The notes below the pieces were generated by a model, which saw only the letters and a list, made by a program, of their open reading frames with translations, made no database searches and was not told the origin of the DNA. A program made the position numbers and the translations under genes. Shown in pieces: positions 51,001 through 61,619 of a stretch of DNA of 64,000 bases (positions are counted from its first letter, which is position 1; each line of letters opens with the position of its first letter). Source of the stretch: Diphasiastrum complanatum. Taxonomy: Eukaryota > Streptophyta > Lycopodiopsida > Lycopodiales > Lycopodiaceae. The stretch is from positions 41,958,544-42,022,543 of the forward strand of contig CM055109.1 of assembly GCA_029204225.1 (NCBI GenBank), given 5' to 3'.

Positions 51001-54000
51001 TATGGTATCAAACACATATGCTATTAGCACTGAATCGAGCTCAAAAATGGAAGAGGTCACAATCTCAAAGGGTAGCTTAGAATGGAGAGTTTATGGATGA
51101 GTTAAAATGTCTACTACCACTATTTTGGAGCTTGCATCTTGGATCATGGAGTCAACACATGGGCACGGAAGAGCACAACAACCATGTAAGATTCACATCT
51201 AAACTTTTGGCTTGTTTCAACAAGGAGCAAGAGCAAACTGGGGGAAGGAAAAGGGTACGATAGGCGTACACCGAGAGCAGTTGCAAAGGAAAAAGGGTAA
51301 GAGCAAATAGGAACAGGAAGAGCAAGAAATAGAAAGATGGTCGGTCTAGGAGAGAGCATAGGTAAGAGTACAAAAGCAATGATGACAAAGGGGGGAAGGG
51401 GGGAAGAAATGAATGTCAATATTATAGACGAATTGAGGGAACCTAAATTGAAGGTACTTCAGCCACAAAACCTTTAACATGCCATCTCTCGCGTATTTTT
51501 GTATCCTACATCACAACCATCCTTCTATAGCAATCACTTTATCCATGAGTAACAATTCCACCTTCAAAGCTCCTAATGAAAGTTTTGGCATTCTCCCTTT
51601 GACTGCTACCTATGTTGCTCCATCTTTTCATTTCAACCACATTTTCAAGAGACATAAAATTTAAGCAGACAAATAAGTTACAAGTACTACAAACCTGAAC
51701 GCCTAATCACTACAACCTATCACTTCAAGAGTGAGTGGGCAGATTCAGCAATGGTGAAGACTAAAATACAAGAGTAAGCCAATCAAAATTGCACCTACAA
51801 CATATGCTGACTTCATATTATTAAAGTAAAAGTATGCTACTCATCTTTTCACCATATTCATAATAAATTGTGTAAGAAATGATAACACAAATAGCATGAC
51901 TTAGTGAAGCGTGAATGTTTACCTCGAAAACAACTGTCAAGTGATTGCGATAAACTTGCAGATTTTCCATTATAGATTGAATTGTAGAATCTGCCTCTAC
52001 CACCATATGGTCAGGTCGCAGAACAAAATAATACTTGTTAGGTGCCTCTGAAAATGCAACTCCAAGAAGTTCCCGAGCACATTCAACTTGGACAGCTTGA
52101 TCTGCACTAGACAAGCCCATGAAAACATAACTATGCAAAAAAAGATTAGTTTTAAGAGCTTAAGTTCTATAATCACCCATCATCTCCTCTAGACCTCTGA
52201 TGATGGTTTTACAAAAAACGAAATTTAGTAGTAGCAAAATGACAACTTTTCAATTATCAAAAAAGTGATGTACTACAATAGATAGGCAAGTTAATCAGCC
52301 CTACAATAAAGATAATTATATGGCAAGCAAAAAGAAACAAGTCTCTTGTTGACAAAATATCCAATACTTCCTCCTCACTATAGACAAGTTCAAATATCAT
52401 TGTCATCACGTGCTTCTATTGAATAAGTGATCCCCAATATTGTATGTGAGGCAACCGAGGGTTATTCTTGTACAAAGAAGGGTCTACAACTCATGAGTAA
52501 AATGTATGACTTCACCACATTGCCACTTAAGTAGTGGCTAATTTAAAAATCGATTAAATACATTACTATGAAATTGATATCGTTCTTTCAAACTTTAAGT
52601 GGGAATGCATCATACCAATTAAGGTGGCCAGATTAGTTCAGACCAATATTGTTGGTGTAGAATGAGTAAATCATGATGTACATTTCACACGAATGGAATC
52701 ACATTGTCACATTCATTGGATGCAACCTCCTTCCTTTGCAAAGTTTCATTTTTCTTTCTTCTCTCATTTGTTGTCTCTACAATAGCACATGCAAGGGAAG
52801 GCACTTACTTTAACTTGCAGATTGGACATGAGAAGGCATTGAGGAGATACGTACACGACCATTACTCTAAGACTTGCAATCTTAACTTTATGGAATCTAT
52901 CCACAAAATCTACCACCACCAGCTCTATCATGCCTAGAACAAAGTGACTGCAATAGTATTGAGTTAAAATTGCAGACGTACAATCTTAAATTCATGGAGT
53001 CCGCCCACAAAGTTTTAGACCATCATATCCAACATGCATATCACAAGCCAAATGCAATGACATTCCTACTCACATCACCAACACTCAAAAGTAGTTGAAG
53101 TTCACGTGCATAAAGAAACACTCACATTGACCCCATAGATTGGTATGAAGATCAATGTCCTAAGTTTCTCACTCATCACATAAAAGGATCCACGTTGCAT
53201 TGCACTTAATGGTACGAGAGATGTTCCTACTACAACAGGACCTATGTCAAAAAGATCAACAAAGTCACTCAACACAACTCCAAATCGCATCATTCTTTTC
53301 CAAGAGGAGACCTAGGACAGATCCAGAGTCCGCTAATACCGGTGATGATGATTATGATGGCGATGATACACATGCACACGCATTTACACACAGAGAGTAG
53401 AGACATGCAGTAGACAGAGTCATGTTGCGGCCCAAGCTATCCAACCTACCATGGGGAGACGCACATCTCATCGGCGGTCTTCCAAACGACACTAGCAGTG
53501 CACCCCTACTTCCTGTAGCAGCTTGCATTACATCGTTTCTCATCCCCAACAAAGCATGATGATGACACTATGCTATGTTTTTTTAGACTGTCGGCTATAT
53601 CGCACATGTTTTTGTACATTACATTTCACATTGTAGAGCATAGTCCTTTTCAGTTTGATTACCTAGTAGTTTATCTACATGTATTTCTTTATTGTTTTTG
53701 GAGACATTTTATGCGCTCCCTCTAATACCACACTTGACATGTACATTTTTTAGTCTTATATGTCTTTTGGCATGAAAAAGACATTAATAAACCTTCCTTC
53801 CTTTCTTTCTTTCTCTACATATATCTAACATATAATATAATACTACTTTAGAAGGTTCTAACTACCAAGCTTTCTTATCATGAATGATACTAGTTAGCTT
53901 GGCCCATGTAAAGTTCAATCCATCCATTCTTGGCATGTCCATGTTGATGCTCATGTTTTTAGGTCTTTTCACTCATATGAAGAGTCTATTCCTCACATTG

Positions 54001-56885
54001 CCTCACCTCCAACGAATTTCCTCGAAAGAGGGTCACTTTTCTTTGGAAATTTAAATGTCAATCTAATTTTGATTAGCTTAAGCTCCTTTTCACCAAAATC
54101 CTTGTTTTTTCTATCCCTGCTAAGATTAGTGCTACACTCTAGTCTACATTCAGTGCATTGTGGAGAGCAGTTCTCAAGCACTCTCTCTAGGATCAAGGCT
54201 CACGTCATTGGCAATAGAGATGGTAGGACAATTGACAAGTTGTCTCACAGGTTGATAGTCAATGTATGTTACATACATAAGGAGGTGGCAATATAGCTCC
54301 AGTCACAATAGCTCCCAATAGTTCGCATTCAATAACAAGGCCCTGTTGGCCACCAAGGTCCAACATCAAGACAAGGCCCCTCCAACAAGCCTACATTAGC
54401 ATCATCTATCGAGACTTCCAACAAAGCCCATGTACTAGCAGGCAGCTAAAGGCGGCGGCGGCAATGCCCAGTTCATTTCATAAGCTTGGAAAACCTTCAA
54501 CAGTGGCTAGCCCATGTCGCCTCCATCTAGGTCATCCACATATGACACACCATTCACCTCCTTCGTCGTGCCAACTCCCTCCAGCAACAAATTCATTTCC
54601 AAACTTTTTGTGGGCTTATGTTGTGGTTCTTAAACTCCTCTCTTGCAAACATTTCAATGAGAGTATGATACTAGATAAAATATTTGCAAAAAGAACAAAA
54701 AATTTACAAAACATCATCAAAAGTAGTGCATTGCCCATATAACAATGGCCATTATATCAATGTGGATTGTTAACTTGGTGCTAACATAATACACATTTGG
54801 AAGCATCATGGGCCTAAGTCCCACCCTACCATCGTCTTTTTCCAACATATGCTTCAAATTCTCCTCTGTGCTAATGGCTCCTTACCCCAAACATTTAGTC
54901 ACTATAGTTATCTTCCTCATATTTCAGTGAGGTGGTGTCTATACATTTGCTTTCAAATAAGGTTGTGAGGGCATGTGCCAAGACTTTTCTTGTTTAGTTG
55001 TACTTGTTTACCTTGTCCACAACCAACTTCTAATCAAGAAAATGAGTCTAGAGACAGGTAGGTAGTGCCTTTTCGAGTGGCACAAGATCATGTGAGAAGT
55101 GTCGTCTCTAGGGTGTGGAATAGATGGGCCATTATGTTGTCCTTGAACATTTTGGAAGATAGTCGTATGTGCAGCAACAAAAATACAAGAGGTCATTGAA
55201 CATCATGCAAATACTCTGAACACCTTTGAGATCTTTAAGACTCAAGAAGGGACAAGAGGAAAAATTGTATTTTGACTGTATGTGTTGGCAATTGCATGCT
55301 ATTTGGTAATCAAAATAGGGTTTGAACTTTACAGTGAAGTCTATATATGCATTGTGCAAGGATTGCTCTCCTTCAATCCAAGGTAAGTAAAACACTCATA
55401 AAGCATCACACAATCTCATTACCCTAAATGTCACGCTCTGAAATTTCCCTAAACCTAAATTCTAGAGTCTACTTGCTACTTGTGGTCTCAAACGTGAATG
55501 GACTTAAAATTGTCCGTGCAACATTTTGAACTTTGTCTTTATAGTTTATTTCACCCCCAGTGGATATAATGCAAGCACCCCCATCATGATATGAAAAAAG
55601 AAAGTCAAATCAGGCTTACTTTCAAAATGTTCCCAATTGGAAGTCTCGGGAAATCTTGAACTGTATAGGGACAAGCGTTTCAATTACATTCTAGAACGCA
55701 GTGCAAAATTTTAATTTTAATTTTAAATCTGAATCTCTTCAAAAGGTTCTGAATTGATATTCTTTGTAACTATGAACTCTAGTGGTTGCATCCTGTGTAA
55801 AGAATCGGTTCAGAGCTATATTTTAAGAAAATGTTAATGTGTTTTTGCGAACAAAGTACAATGTAGTGGATACAACTCAGAGCTACAGCCAGAGCGCAGC
55901 AACTGATAGTCAAATGGTATACTCATGAAACAACCCTACTCATTACACACACATATGTAACCAAAGATAAATGCCGGAGACAGTTCTGCGCGTCATTATT
56001 TATAACGTAAGAAACTGTAAGCAACTCTTCCAGTTGTCTTTGCCTGAAACATTCCCTCTTCCACACAACAAACTTCTACAGAAATGCAAGCTCCCCGAAG
56101 AGCCATTCAAAGAACCCAAAGTGAATAAATAGTAAGCATTGAAACAATAATTCGAAGAACCAACAGCAAAACAGAAAGAATACCTCGTCGAATAGGACGA
56201 TGCTGAGAAGCGGTGACCTGCCAACGTCCACTTCGTACTCCATTCATGCTTTCGATGCTCTTTATAAGATCTACCAGAACCTGGCTACTCACGGTTGTGC
56301 CTCCGCTTGGCTGCCAGTAACAAAGCCTGCAGAATAAATGTGGTGATTAAGCTAATGGCTCGGATAATGTCATTCTCTAATAATGAGAATATGCGGATAT
56401 TTCAAAAGCTTAGGTTCACTTGCAAGTCGTCCCCGGTGAGCTCATTCCTCATCTGCAAACACTATCTGCAAACACTGAACGCAGCAGGGCCTGCACAATA
56501 TATGAAGTGATGCTACGAAAGGCAGTAAAAGCAATGGAAGCTTCAGGATGTCGAGGTAATCCACATTGCTTGCAAAAAATATCAAAATGTTGATGCATGT
56601 ATCATATGGACGACAACAGAGAACAAAAATTTGGCAAAAACAAAATGACCACGCAAAAGATTATAGCATTAGATTTTGAGATTGCAATAAAAAACCATCT
56701 ACTTCTCAACCTTGACAATACCTACATATTCCAAATCAAGTCCTTCAACTTTTCTTGCAAATTGCAAACTTAAAAACACTACCGAATTGTCTCTCAAAAC
56801 AGTGACAGAACGTGCTGAGATACGCAAATTAGAAGAAGATCTAGAGCTAATTAAGATCTTCAGGAATTTACCATTTCACGGGCAT
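41411..56885 (-). CDS. MED20: Mediator complex subunit MED20 (head module), five coding exons
   Basis: Exons: 56885-56872, 56326-56184, 52101-51923, 42192-42103, 41632-41411. All introns are GT-AG, all junctions keep phase, and the joined frame gives 215 residues, close to plant MED20 (about 220). It starts [14 protein letters not shown], then [14 protein letters not shown] (exon 2), [20 protein letters not shown] and [18 protein letters not shown] (exon 3), [17 protein letters not shown] (exon 4), and [19 protein letters not shown] to a TAA (exon 5). The order and motifs follow Arabidopsis MED20. The protein pairs with MED18 in the Mediator head, which bridges transcription factors and RNA polymerase II in the nucleus. 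Introns are 545, 4082, 9730 and 470 bp; the third holds several retroelement fragments and the fourth two GA tracts. No stop or frameshift is present, so it is probably functional. The 14-nt first coding exon is inferred from phase and homology. Confidence 0.93.
41730..41784 (+). repeat. (TC)n tract in MED20 intron 4
   Basis: About 55 bp with one interruption. On the gene strand it is a GA tract about 100 bp upstream of the exon 5 acceptor, followed on the plus strand by CCTAAAAACCCTAAAACCCTAG, a telomere-like run. Confidence 0.95.
42040..42091 (+). repeat. (CT)n tract next to the MED20 exon 4 donor
   Basis: Pure CT of about 52 bp. On the gene strand it is a GA tract starting 11 bp inside intron 4, right after the 5' splice site. 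Confidence 0.95.
42193..44535. other. MED20 intron 3, distal part
   Basis: AT-rich intron DNA. Apart from the exon-like stretch at 43620-43795 I see no gene or recognisable element. Confidence 0.5.
43620..43795 (+). other. Gly/Ser-rich exon-like stretch, antisense to MED20
   Basis: After a TTTAG that could be a splice acceptor, the plus strand reads [20 protein letters not shown] and [17 protein letters not shown] and ends at a TGA. It is less AT-rich than the surrounding intron and looks like a protein-coding exon, perhaps from a captured or nested gene. I do not recognise the family and see no partner exon. Confidence 0.25.
44537..45069 (-). repeat. Ty3/gypsy chromovirus 3' LTR
   Basis: The minus strand begins TGTTACGTACCC immediately after a polypurine tract (TTAAAGGGGGAGGGAA, about 45085-45070) that follows the chromodomain. 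About 300 bp of it (44745-45056) is repeated at 45915-46231. The left end is uncertain; a GC-rich segment with an inverted ACGGGG/CCCCGT pair lies at 44540-44575. Confidence 0.7.
45081..45769 (-). pseudogene. Chromovirus integrase C-terminus and chromodomain
   Basis: The minus strand reads [57 protein letters not shown] and [11 protein letters not shown] (the integrase tail), then after a frameshift [20 protein letters not shown] and [17 protein letters not shown], a chromodomain (aromatic and WKG..DEDTWE pattern). Chromodomains steer integration of these elements to heterochromatin. Integrase core, reverse transcriptase and gag are absent. It lies in MED20 intron 3, sense with the gene. Confidence 0.9.
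45915..46231 (-). repeat. Second copy of the chromovirus LTR, partial
   Basis: Matches 44745-45056 in direct orientation, including the CACCAGTGGAAGAGCTCTTC phrase and the terminal ACCTCAAGTTAC. It is on the 5' side of the element, consistent with a truncated 5' LTR; most of the internal region has been deleted. Confidence 0.8.
46420..47245 (+). pseudogene. Copia reverse transcriptase fragment in MED20 intron 3
   Basis: The plus strand reads [56 protein letters not shown], the catalytic [10 protein letters not shown] and [20 protein letters not shown]. Two stops lie at about 46788-46850. Gag, protease, integrase and most of RNase H are missing. It is antisense to MED20. Confidence 0.9.
47246..49339. 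other. MED20 intron 3, no gene seen
   Basis: AT-rich intron DNA with a strongly purine-rich plus-strand patch (GGAGAGAGG-type) at about 47735-47910. No protein was recognised. Confidence 0.45.
49340..49600. repeat. Direct repeat copy A in MED20 intron 3
   Basis: Shares GAGAGCACCTATGGTAT, GGATGGAGAGTTTATGGATG and GGAGCTTGCAT with 50990-51215 in the same order and orientation. Confidence 0.65.
50990..51215. repeat. Direct repeat copy B in MED20 intron 3
   Basis: Diverged copy of 49340-49600, about 1.65 kb downstream. The pair could be LTRs or parts of a non-autonomous element, or a segmental duplication; no primer site or protein was found between them. Confidence 0.65.
51216..51922. other. 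MED20 intron 3, start
   Basis: A GA-rich patch on the plus strand (about 51225-51400) is pyrimidine-rich on the gene strand. No protein was recognised. Confidence 0.4.
52102..56183. other. MED20 intron 2 (4.1 kb)
   Basis: No transposon protein is visible. A short TTCC/TTTC repeat lies at about 53795-53815, and a diverged pair near 52850-53040 shares phrases containing CAATCTTAA and CATGGA. All open frames are short. Confidence 0.5.
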
Positions 56886-57109
56886 GACGAAAAGGTTCGG
56901 GAAGACGAAGAAGAGTGCCCAGCGAAACACGCAGGCGCAGGGAGACAAGAGAAGGAGAAACGATAAAAGACCAAAAATAATGCAAAAGCGCGGGACAAAG
57001 TTGGAGGAGGTGATAAATTGAAACCAAATTGTGTTGCTCTTAATGGTGCAAGTCCTTGAAATAATATCCATCATTATCATCTAGGACGAGGGTGGTTAAC
57101 ACTTTTGGG

Positions 57110-57480
57110 CGGGTATATAGGGTTGCGGTTGGTATCAGTAATAGGTATTAACATATTATTACAAGGACTTGTATATGGTTTTTTTTTTTTTATACAAAGT
57201 TACGCAACTAGTAGGTTATACACAACATATGAGATTGTGGATTTTTGCCATTGTATCAATAGTAGTACTATTTAGTATTTTTTTTTAATATTTCAGATTT
57301 TTATATCTCAAATTATGATATTACTCTTGAAAAAGAATATTTATAGCAATTCATGCATGTTTATACCTGAGTTGATAATCAGCTGGTATCACTCTTGTGA
57401 TACCAGCCCAGTTTATACCAGTCTACAACTCATATACCTCCTTATATTGATATCCAATTGGTATTAAATTTTTTGTAAAA
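57110..57480. repeat. GGTATCA/TGATACC-rich segment with perfect hairpin
   Basis: GCTGGTATCAC (57382-57392) and GTGATACCAGC (57397-57407) form an 11-bp stem with a 4-base loop. Outer TGAGTTG/CAACTCA words also pair. GGTAT.A words recur from 57130 to 57510. It could be a small foldback element just upstream of MED20 and beside the LINE end. Confidence 0.45.
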
Positions 57481-57489
57481 TTGCAATAC

Positions 57490-58640
57490 CCTGACCTAGT
57501 TGGTATCAAAAAATTTTATACCTGCACAACACTGGAAGGAGTTAAATGGAGAAATAGCGTTCCAAAGGTCAGAGCGAACAAGAGGAGAATTGGGAGCATA
57601 AATGTTTACAATGTTGAAGGAGAAGCCACATTTAGAAATCGTGCAAATGTTAGCTCGACCACCAAGAAGAGAGAAATGAGCAGCCAACTTCCAATCTCTT
57701 GAGATGAGGGTCACCAAGCCGCCACGACTACCCTCCGCTGGGGTGCAAGAGTAGTGAAAGTTACGAGCAAAAGATTTGGTAAGCACATGGAGAAGAAAGT
57801 CGCTAATTTTGGTTTCCTAAAGGCAAACAACCAAATTAGAGTGACAGAGAGAGGAAAGATAGTGTTGCAGCAAGGAGCGGCAGATAGGGGACTTGAGACC
57901 TCTAATATTCCAAGTGATAATGTTCATGAGCAAATAACAGGGGATAGAGTAATGCAAGAGCATTAAAAGTGCAAAACAGAAGAAGAAAGAACTTGTGGGA
58001 AAGTTCCACTCCCGTTCCAAAATCTATGAATGCTCACCCTGATAATCATTGGCTTTAGCCCGAGCAAATCTCTTTAGTGAACTTCGAATAGAGACTTTGT
58101 TGATTTGATTCAATCCCATTTCCAACAGTGGACACCAGAGCTCAATCGGAGGGGCAGGAGAAGCTGACATAAGACTTTCTTGCAATAGCTCGTCAAAAGG
58201 AGTTAAATGGAAATTTTTCAAGTCGTATTCATTCTCACCGTTAGAGAGTATTTTAGTCTTTCGAGGATCTTCATCTGCCGGATCGTTGTCCGGAGGTCTG
58301 CTAGATAGGAGAATTTCTTTGAAGGTCAAGTCCCTTATTCCAAATCTTCTTCCCGATGTAGTTTTAGAATGTTTATTTTGTCCATGGGAAGACAAAATAT
58401 CCTTTGTATTGGTCTTCTATTTAGGATCAACTTCTTTCTCAGTATGGGGACAAGCTTTGTTCCGAGTTGTTTCTCCTCGAGTTTGTCCATCGACTTTTTG
58501 AAATCCAGCAGTTGGTTCCAAAATGCCTTTGTTCGCTATCTTTTGGTAGAGCACCTTCGATGTTTGGCCATTTTTTGTAATGTACAAAATACTTGGTCCT
58601 GTAATCGACTGTTTCATCTTGTCTCATCCCAGAAGAATTG
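57490..58640 (-). pseudogene. L1-type LINE, 5' half (ORF1 end and endonuclease start)
   Basis: The minus strand has an ORF1-like region (about 58640-58024) of low-complexity, charged sequence, followed by an ORF2 start at 57927 reading MNIITWNIRGLKSP, the N-terminus of the APE-type endonuclease of plant L1 elements. After a TAG standing where QETK would read, it continues ETKISDFLL, GSRGGLVTLISRDWK and NIVNIYAPNSPLVRSDLW. The sequence stops at about 57490, inside the endonuclease; reverse transcriptase and the 3' tail are missing. The assignment of the endonuclease is firm, of ORF1 inferred from position. Confidence 0.82.
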
Positions 58641-58676
58641 CCTCTACATTTTCTGACCTGTCAGCCAGGCTAACAG

Positions 58677-59218
58677 TGTCGTGTGCCAAACCCCAAACTA
58701 ATAGCAATAACAATGAAGTAAAGCTAAAAGCAAGAAGAGAACAAGACAGTCAATCAAGATAGCATGTCCATAGAAAGCTAGAAACATGGAGATCACAATG
58801 GAATTACATTAGTGATGGAAAGAATAGTACAAGTTATGAACATGAGCATTGATTCATGTGGATAGGGCACATGAGACCTAGCAATGGAGATCCCTATGGC
58901 TCACATTCACAAGGAGGAAGCAAGAAGCTCTCACTTGCAAATGAGCCAAAAGATACACAAAATGATGTCTCTTGCCTAGTTATAGACAATGCTCTTACTT
59001 AACTAAACATAACTATCTTGAGGGATAGTTAGCCCTTGTTAAGTATTATTTAAACTACATTGGGCCCTTGTTGGCCTGTTATCCTTATTAACTACTTTGG
59101 AGGGCCTAAAGAGAAAACCACCTTGATATTAAGGCTAATAGCTCCTTTTGGGCCTACAAAGCTTACAATGGATATTTTATTGCCTTGAAAAGCACTGATG
59201 TACTAAAAGTACATGACA
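58677..59218 (-). repeat. LTR (542 bp) related to the LTR at 27314
   Basis: The plus strand begins TGTCGTGTGCC and ends GTACATGACA. Internal phrases such as GGCACATGAGACC, CATTCACAA and AATGAGCC are shared in order with 27314-27862. A polypurine tract (AAGTAGGGAGAG on the minus strand, 59230-59219) marks it as a 3' LTR of a minus-strand element. Confidence 0.65.
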
Positions 59219-60677
59219 CTCTCCCTACTTAAACATTTATGTAATCAAAAATGAAGACGCTTGTCTCATCAGCTTGATCGCCTTGGTTAGTAGTCATGAT
59301 TGAGGATGTGTCGTCCAAAAACGTATTACCTCATTACATATCCAAAGCTGTCGAATTGAAATTATTTTTTTGGCTTCATATTGTAATCCTTGCTCCCATG
59401 GAGGAAAATTGATGGTCGAAGAAGACTTTGATGAAGCACCATATTGCTTGTTGGTACCCAATCTGTATGGAATGGACAGAGTGTGTCACTGCAATATCTT
59501 TTCTCTGCTTCATCGACATCATATCAATTCGGATGCTTATCCAATTCCCTTGGATTCTTGGTTTTGTCTTGAATCCGGCTCTTCTGTCATAACTGCCAAT
59601 CCATGTTGTTTGACCAATTTAATGAAGAAGATTACAATTCTGTCATAAACAATGGTAGTCACAAATTATTGTTCGTATATAAATTCTCCATATGAAGTAC
59701 TCGGCATGAATATTGACACTTTGTCGTATGATGAAGCATATCTCTGGGCATACTATTGACCAAGATATATTTCTTCAAATCTGGACAAATTTTCATTCAA
59801 ATTTGGCCAAGACAAGTCAACTCCATTGAATTCTGCTTTTGCCGGTTTGGATTTTAAATGAAATTTACTTTCAGAAATTAGTAAACCATAATTGGCCATG
59901 TATACGCCTGAAGCATTGATACAGAAAAACGTATATGTATTCCAAGGTCGAACCATGGAAATAACAATTCTGCCATTCTGGTTCTCCCACTGTAGAAAAC
60001 CATTGTTGACATTACTCAATCGAATATTTATCTTGTTAAAACCCACCGAGCAATGCAAACTTCTCCAAAGAAACTGATATAGATTGCTGGCATATTTAAA
60101 AATCAGTTTTCAATAGAGTGTTGATTGATTGAGAGAACATTCCCAATCATTATTCACGTCCATATTTTCCAAATATACAAGCGAATTAGATAATGGTAGT
60201 TGAGTTCTAGAGAATCCATATCAATAAGATTCTCCAACAGAAGCCACTTTAAGCTCTTGTAAAATGGATCCATGAGGCATTGAACAATAATCCAAAGTAT
60301 TGATATGAGTTGGATTTCCACGGAATAGTGAAATCTATTCATTGCGGACAATATCCTTGTTGCTTACCTCAAACTCCATTAGATTGTTGTCAAAAATAAA
60401 ATAAAAACTCTCAAAAGCTCCCAAATCAAATTGAATTGGTTCGCAAATCGGATCCTTTAAATAGCCACTCAATTCCAAGCCGTGAAATATTGGCGCCATA
60501 TAGTCTCCATTCTGAAATTTTGGTGAATGCCTTGATTGAGTTTCTTTGAGAATCGCAGTGTTCTTTTGCATCAGTACAGTTGCCATCTTCTCTCCTCAAA
60601 TCTATCGTACTGAACTGGACACACTAGTAACCTGAATCTACCTAGGCTTCCGCTCTCCTAAGAATGCTCTGATACCA
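59219..60677 (-). mobile_element. Internal region of a possible non-autonomous LTR element with unknown ORF
   Basis: A primer binding site (TGGTATCAGAGC, 60677-60666 on the minus strand) is followed about 80 bp later by an ATG at 60586 opening an 84-codon frame (MATVLMQKNTAILKETQSRH). Related coding-like sequence continues with stops and shifts: LHCSVGFNKINIRLSNVNNG, WNTYTFFCINASGVYMANYG and AEFNGVDLSWPNLNENLSRF (60058-59753). I recognise neither a gag nor a pol domain; the frame may be a divergent gag or a captured host gene. It ends at a polypurine tract and LTR at 59218, but that LTR does not match the DNA on the other side, so the element may be a chimera. Confidence 0.45.
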
Positions 60678-61619
60678 TGATGAATAAAGACTCAGCGGAT
60701 ACTACTGTCAACAACTAAGTCTGTAGCAGGATCGATTCACTAGCATGCAGTCAATACAAGATCTATATAGCTATCATTGCAAAGAACATAGCTCATATCA
60801 AAGCAGAGAATCACTATAGCAAACCGCCGATCGAGAATTGAGCGAGGTGCTCTGGTCGAGATCTGAGTAGGTGCTCCAGTCGAGATTTAACAGGAGTGCT
60901 CCAGTCGATATTTGAGTGGGTGCTCCGGTCAAGATTTGACAGGAGTGCTCTAGTCGAAATCTGAGTGGGTGCTCTGATCGAGATTTGAGTGGGTGCTCCG
61001 GTCGAGATTTGAGATAGGGTTGAGGGTGGTGTCGGTTGAGATTTAATAGGAGTGCTCCGGTCGAGATTTGAGTGGGTGTTCCAGTTGAGATTTGAGTGGG
61101 TGATCCGGTCGAGATTTAACAGGAGTCCGTCGGTCGAGATTTAATAGGAGTGCTCCGATCGAGATTTGAGTGGGTGCTCCGGTCGAGATTTGATAGGAGT
61201 GCTCAACAAGAGTCCTGTATGGAGGAATGGAGCTATGTGATGCAAGTGAAGAACTTCATGAGGGAAAATATGACTATGGCTCAAAGTAGAAGTTCTTATG
61301 GGAAAGAAGTATCTCAATGAATGATTGTATGTTAAATTGGGAATATTGAGATATCATACAGATAGAAATGAGATGTGCCTAAAGTGTGATAAATCTTGTC
61401 CATATGGTGTAATCGATCATTTGTTGACCTAGAACATTCATGACAAATGGGTATTTATAGAAAAAGAAGATGCATAGAAAGTAAATAAGTACAGGTATGA
61501 ATTATAAACAAGAAAAGGATACAAAAATAGGCATGCAAAAAGAGAATAACAAGCAAGGAAATAAGAAAATAAAAAATGTAAAATATATACTAGGAAAAAA
61601 GTGTTAAATTGGGTCAACA
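60678..61619 (-). repeat. Probable 5' LTR (about 940 bp) containing a minisatellite
   Basis: The minus strand would begin TGTTGACCC at 61619, right after the gypsy pol end, and finish TTCATCA at 60678 against the primer binding site. A TATA box (TATAAATA) lies at about 61455. Boundaries are inferred, as no second copy is present. Confidence 0.5.
60845..61212 (+). repeat. Minisatellite, about 26-bp unit, roughly 14 copies
   Basis: Variants of GGTCGAGATTTGAGTGGGTG and GGTCGAGATTTAACAGGAGT with GCTCC alternate in tandem with small substitutions and one irregular segment near 61010. Confidence 0.85.
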
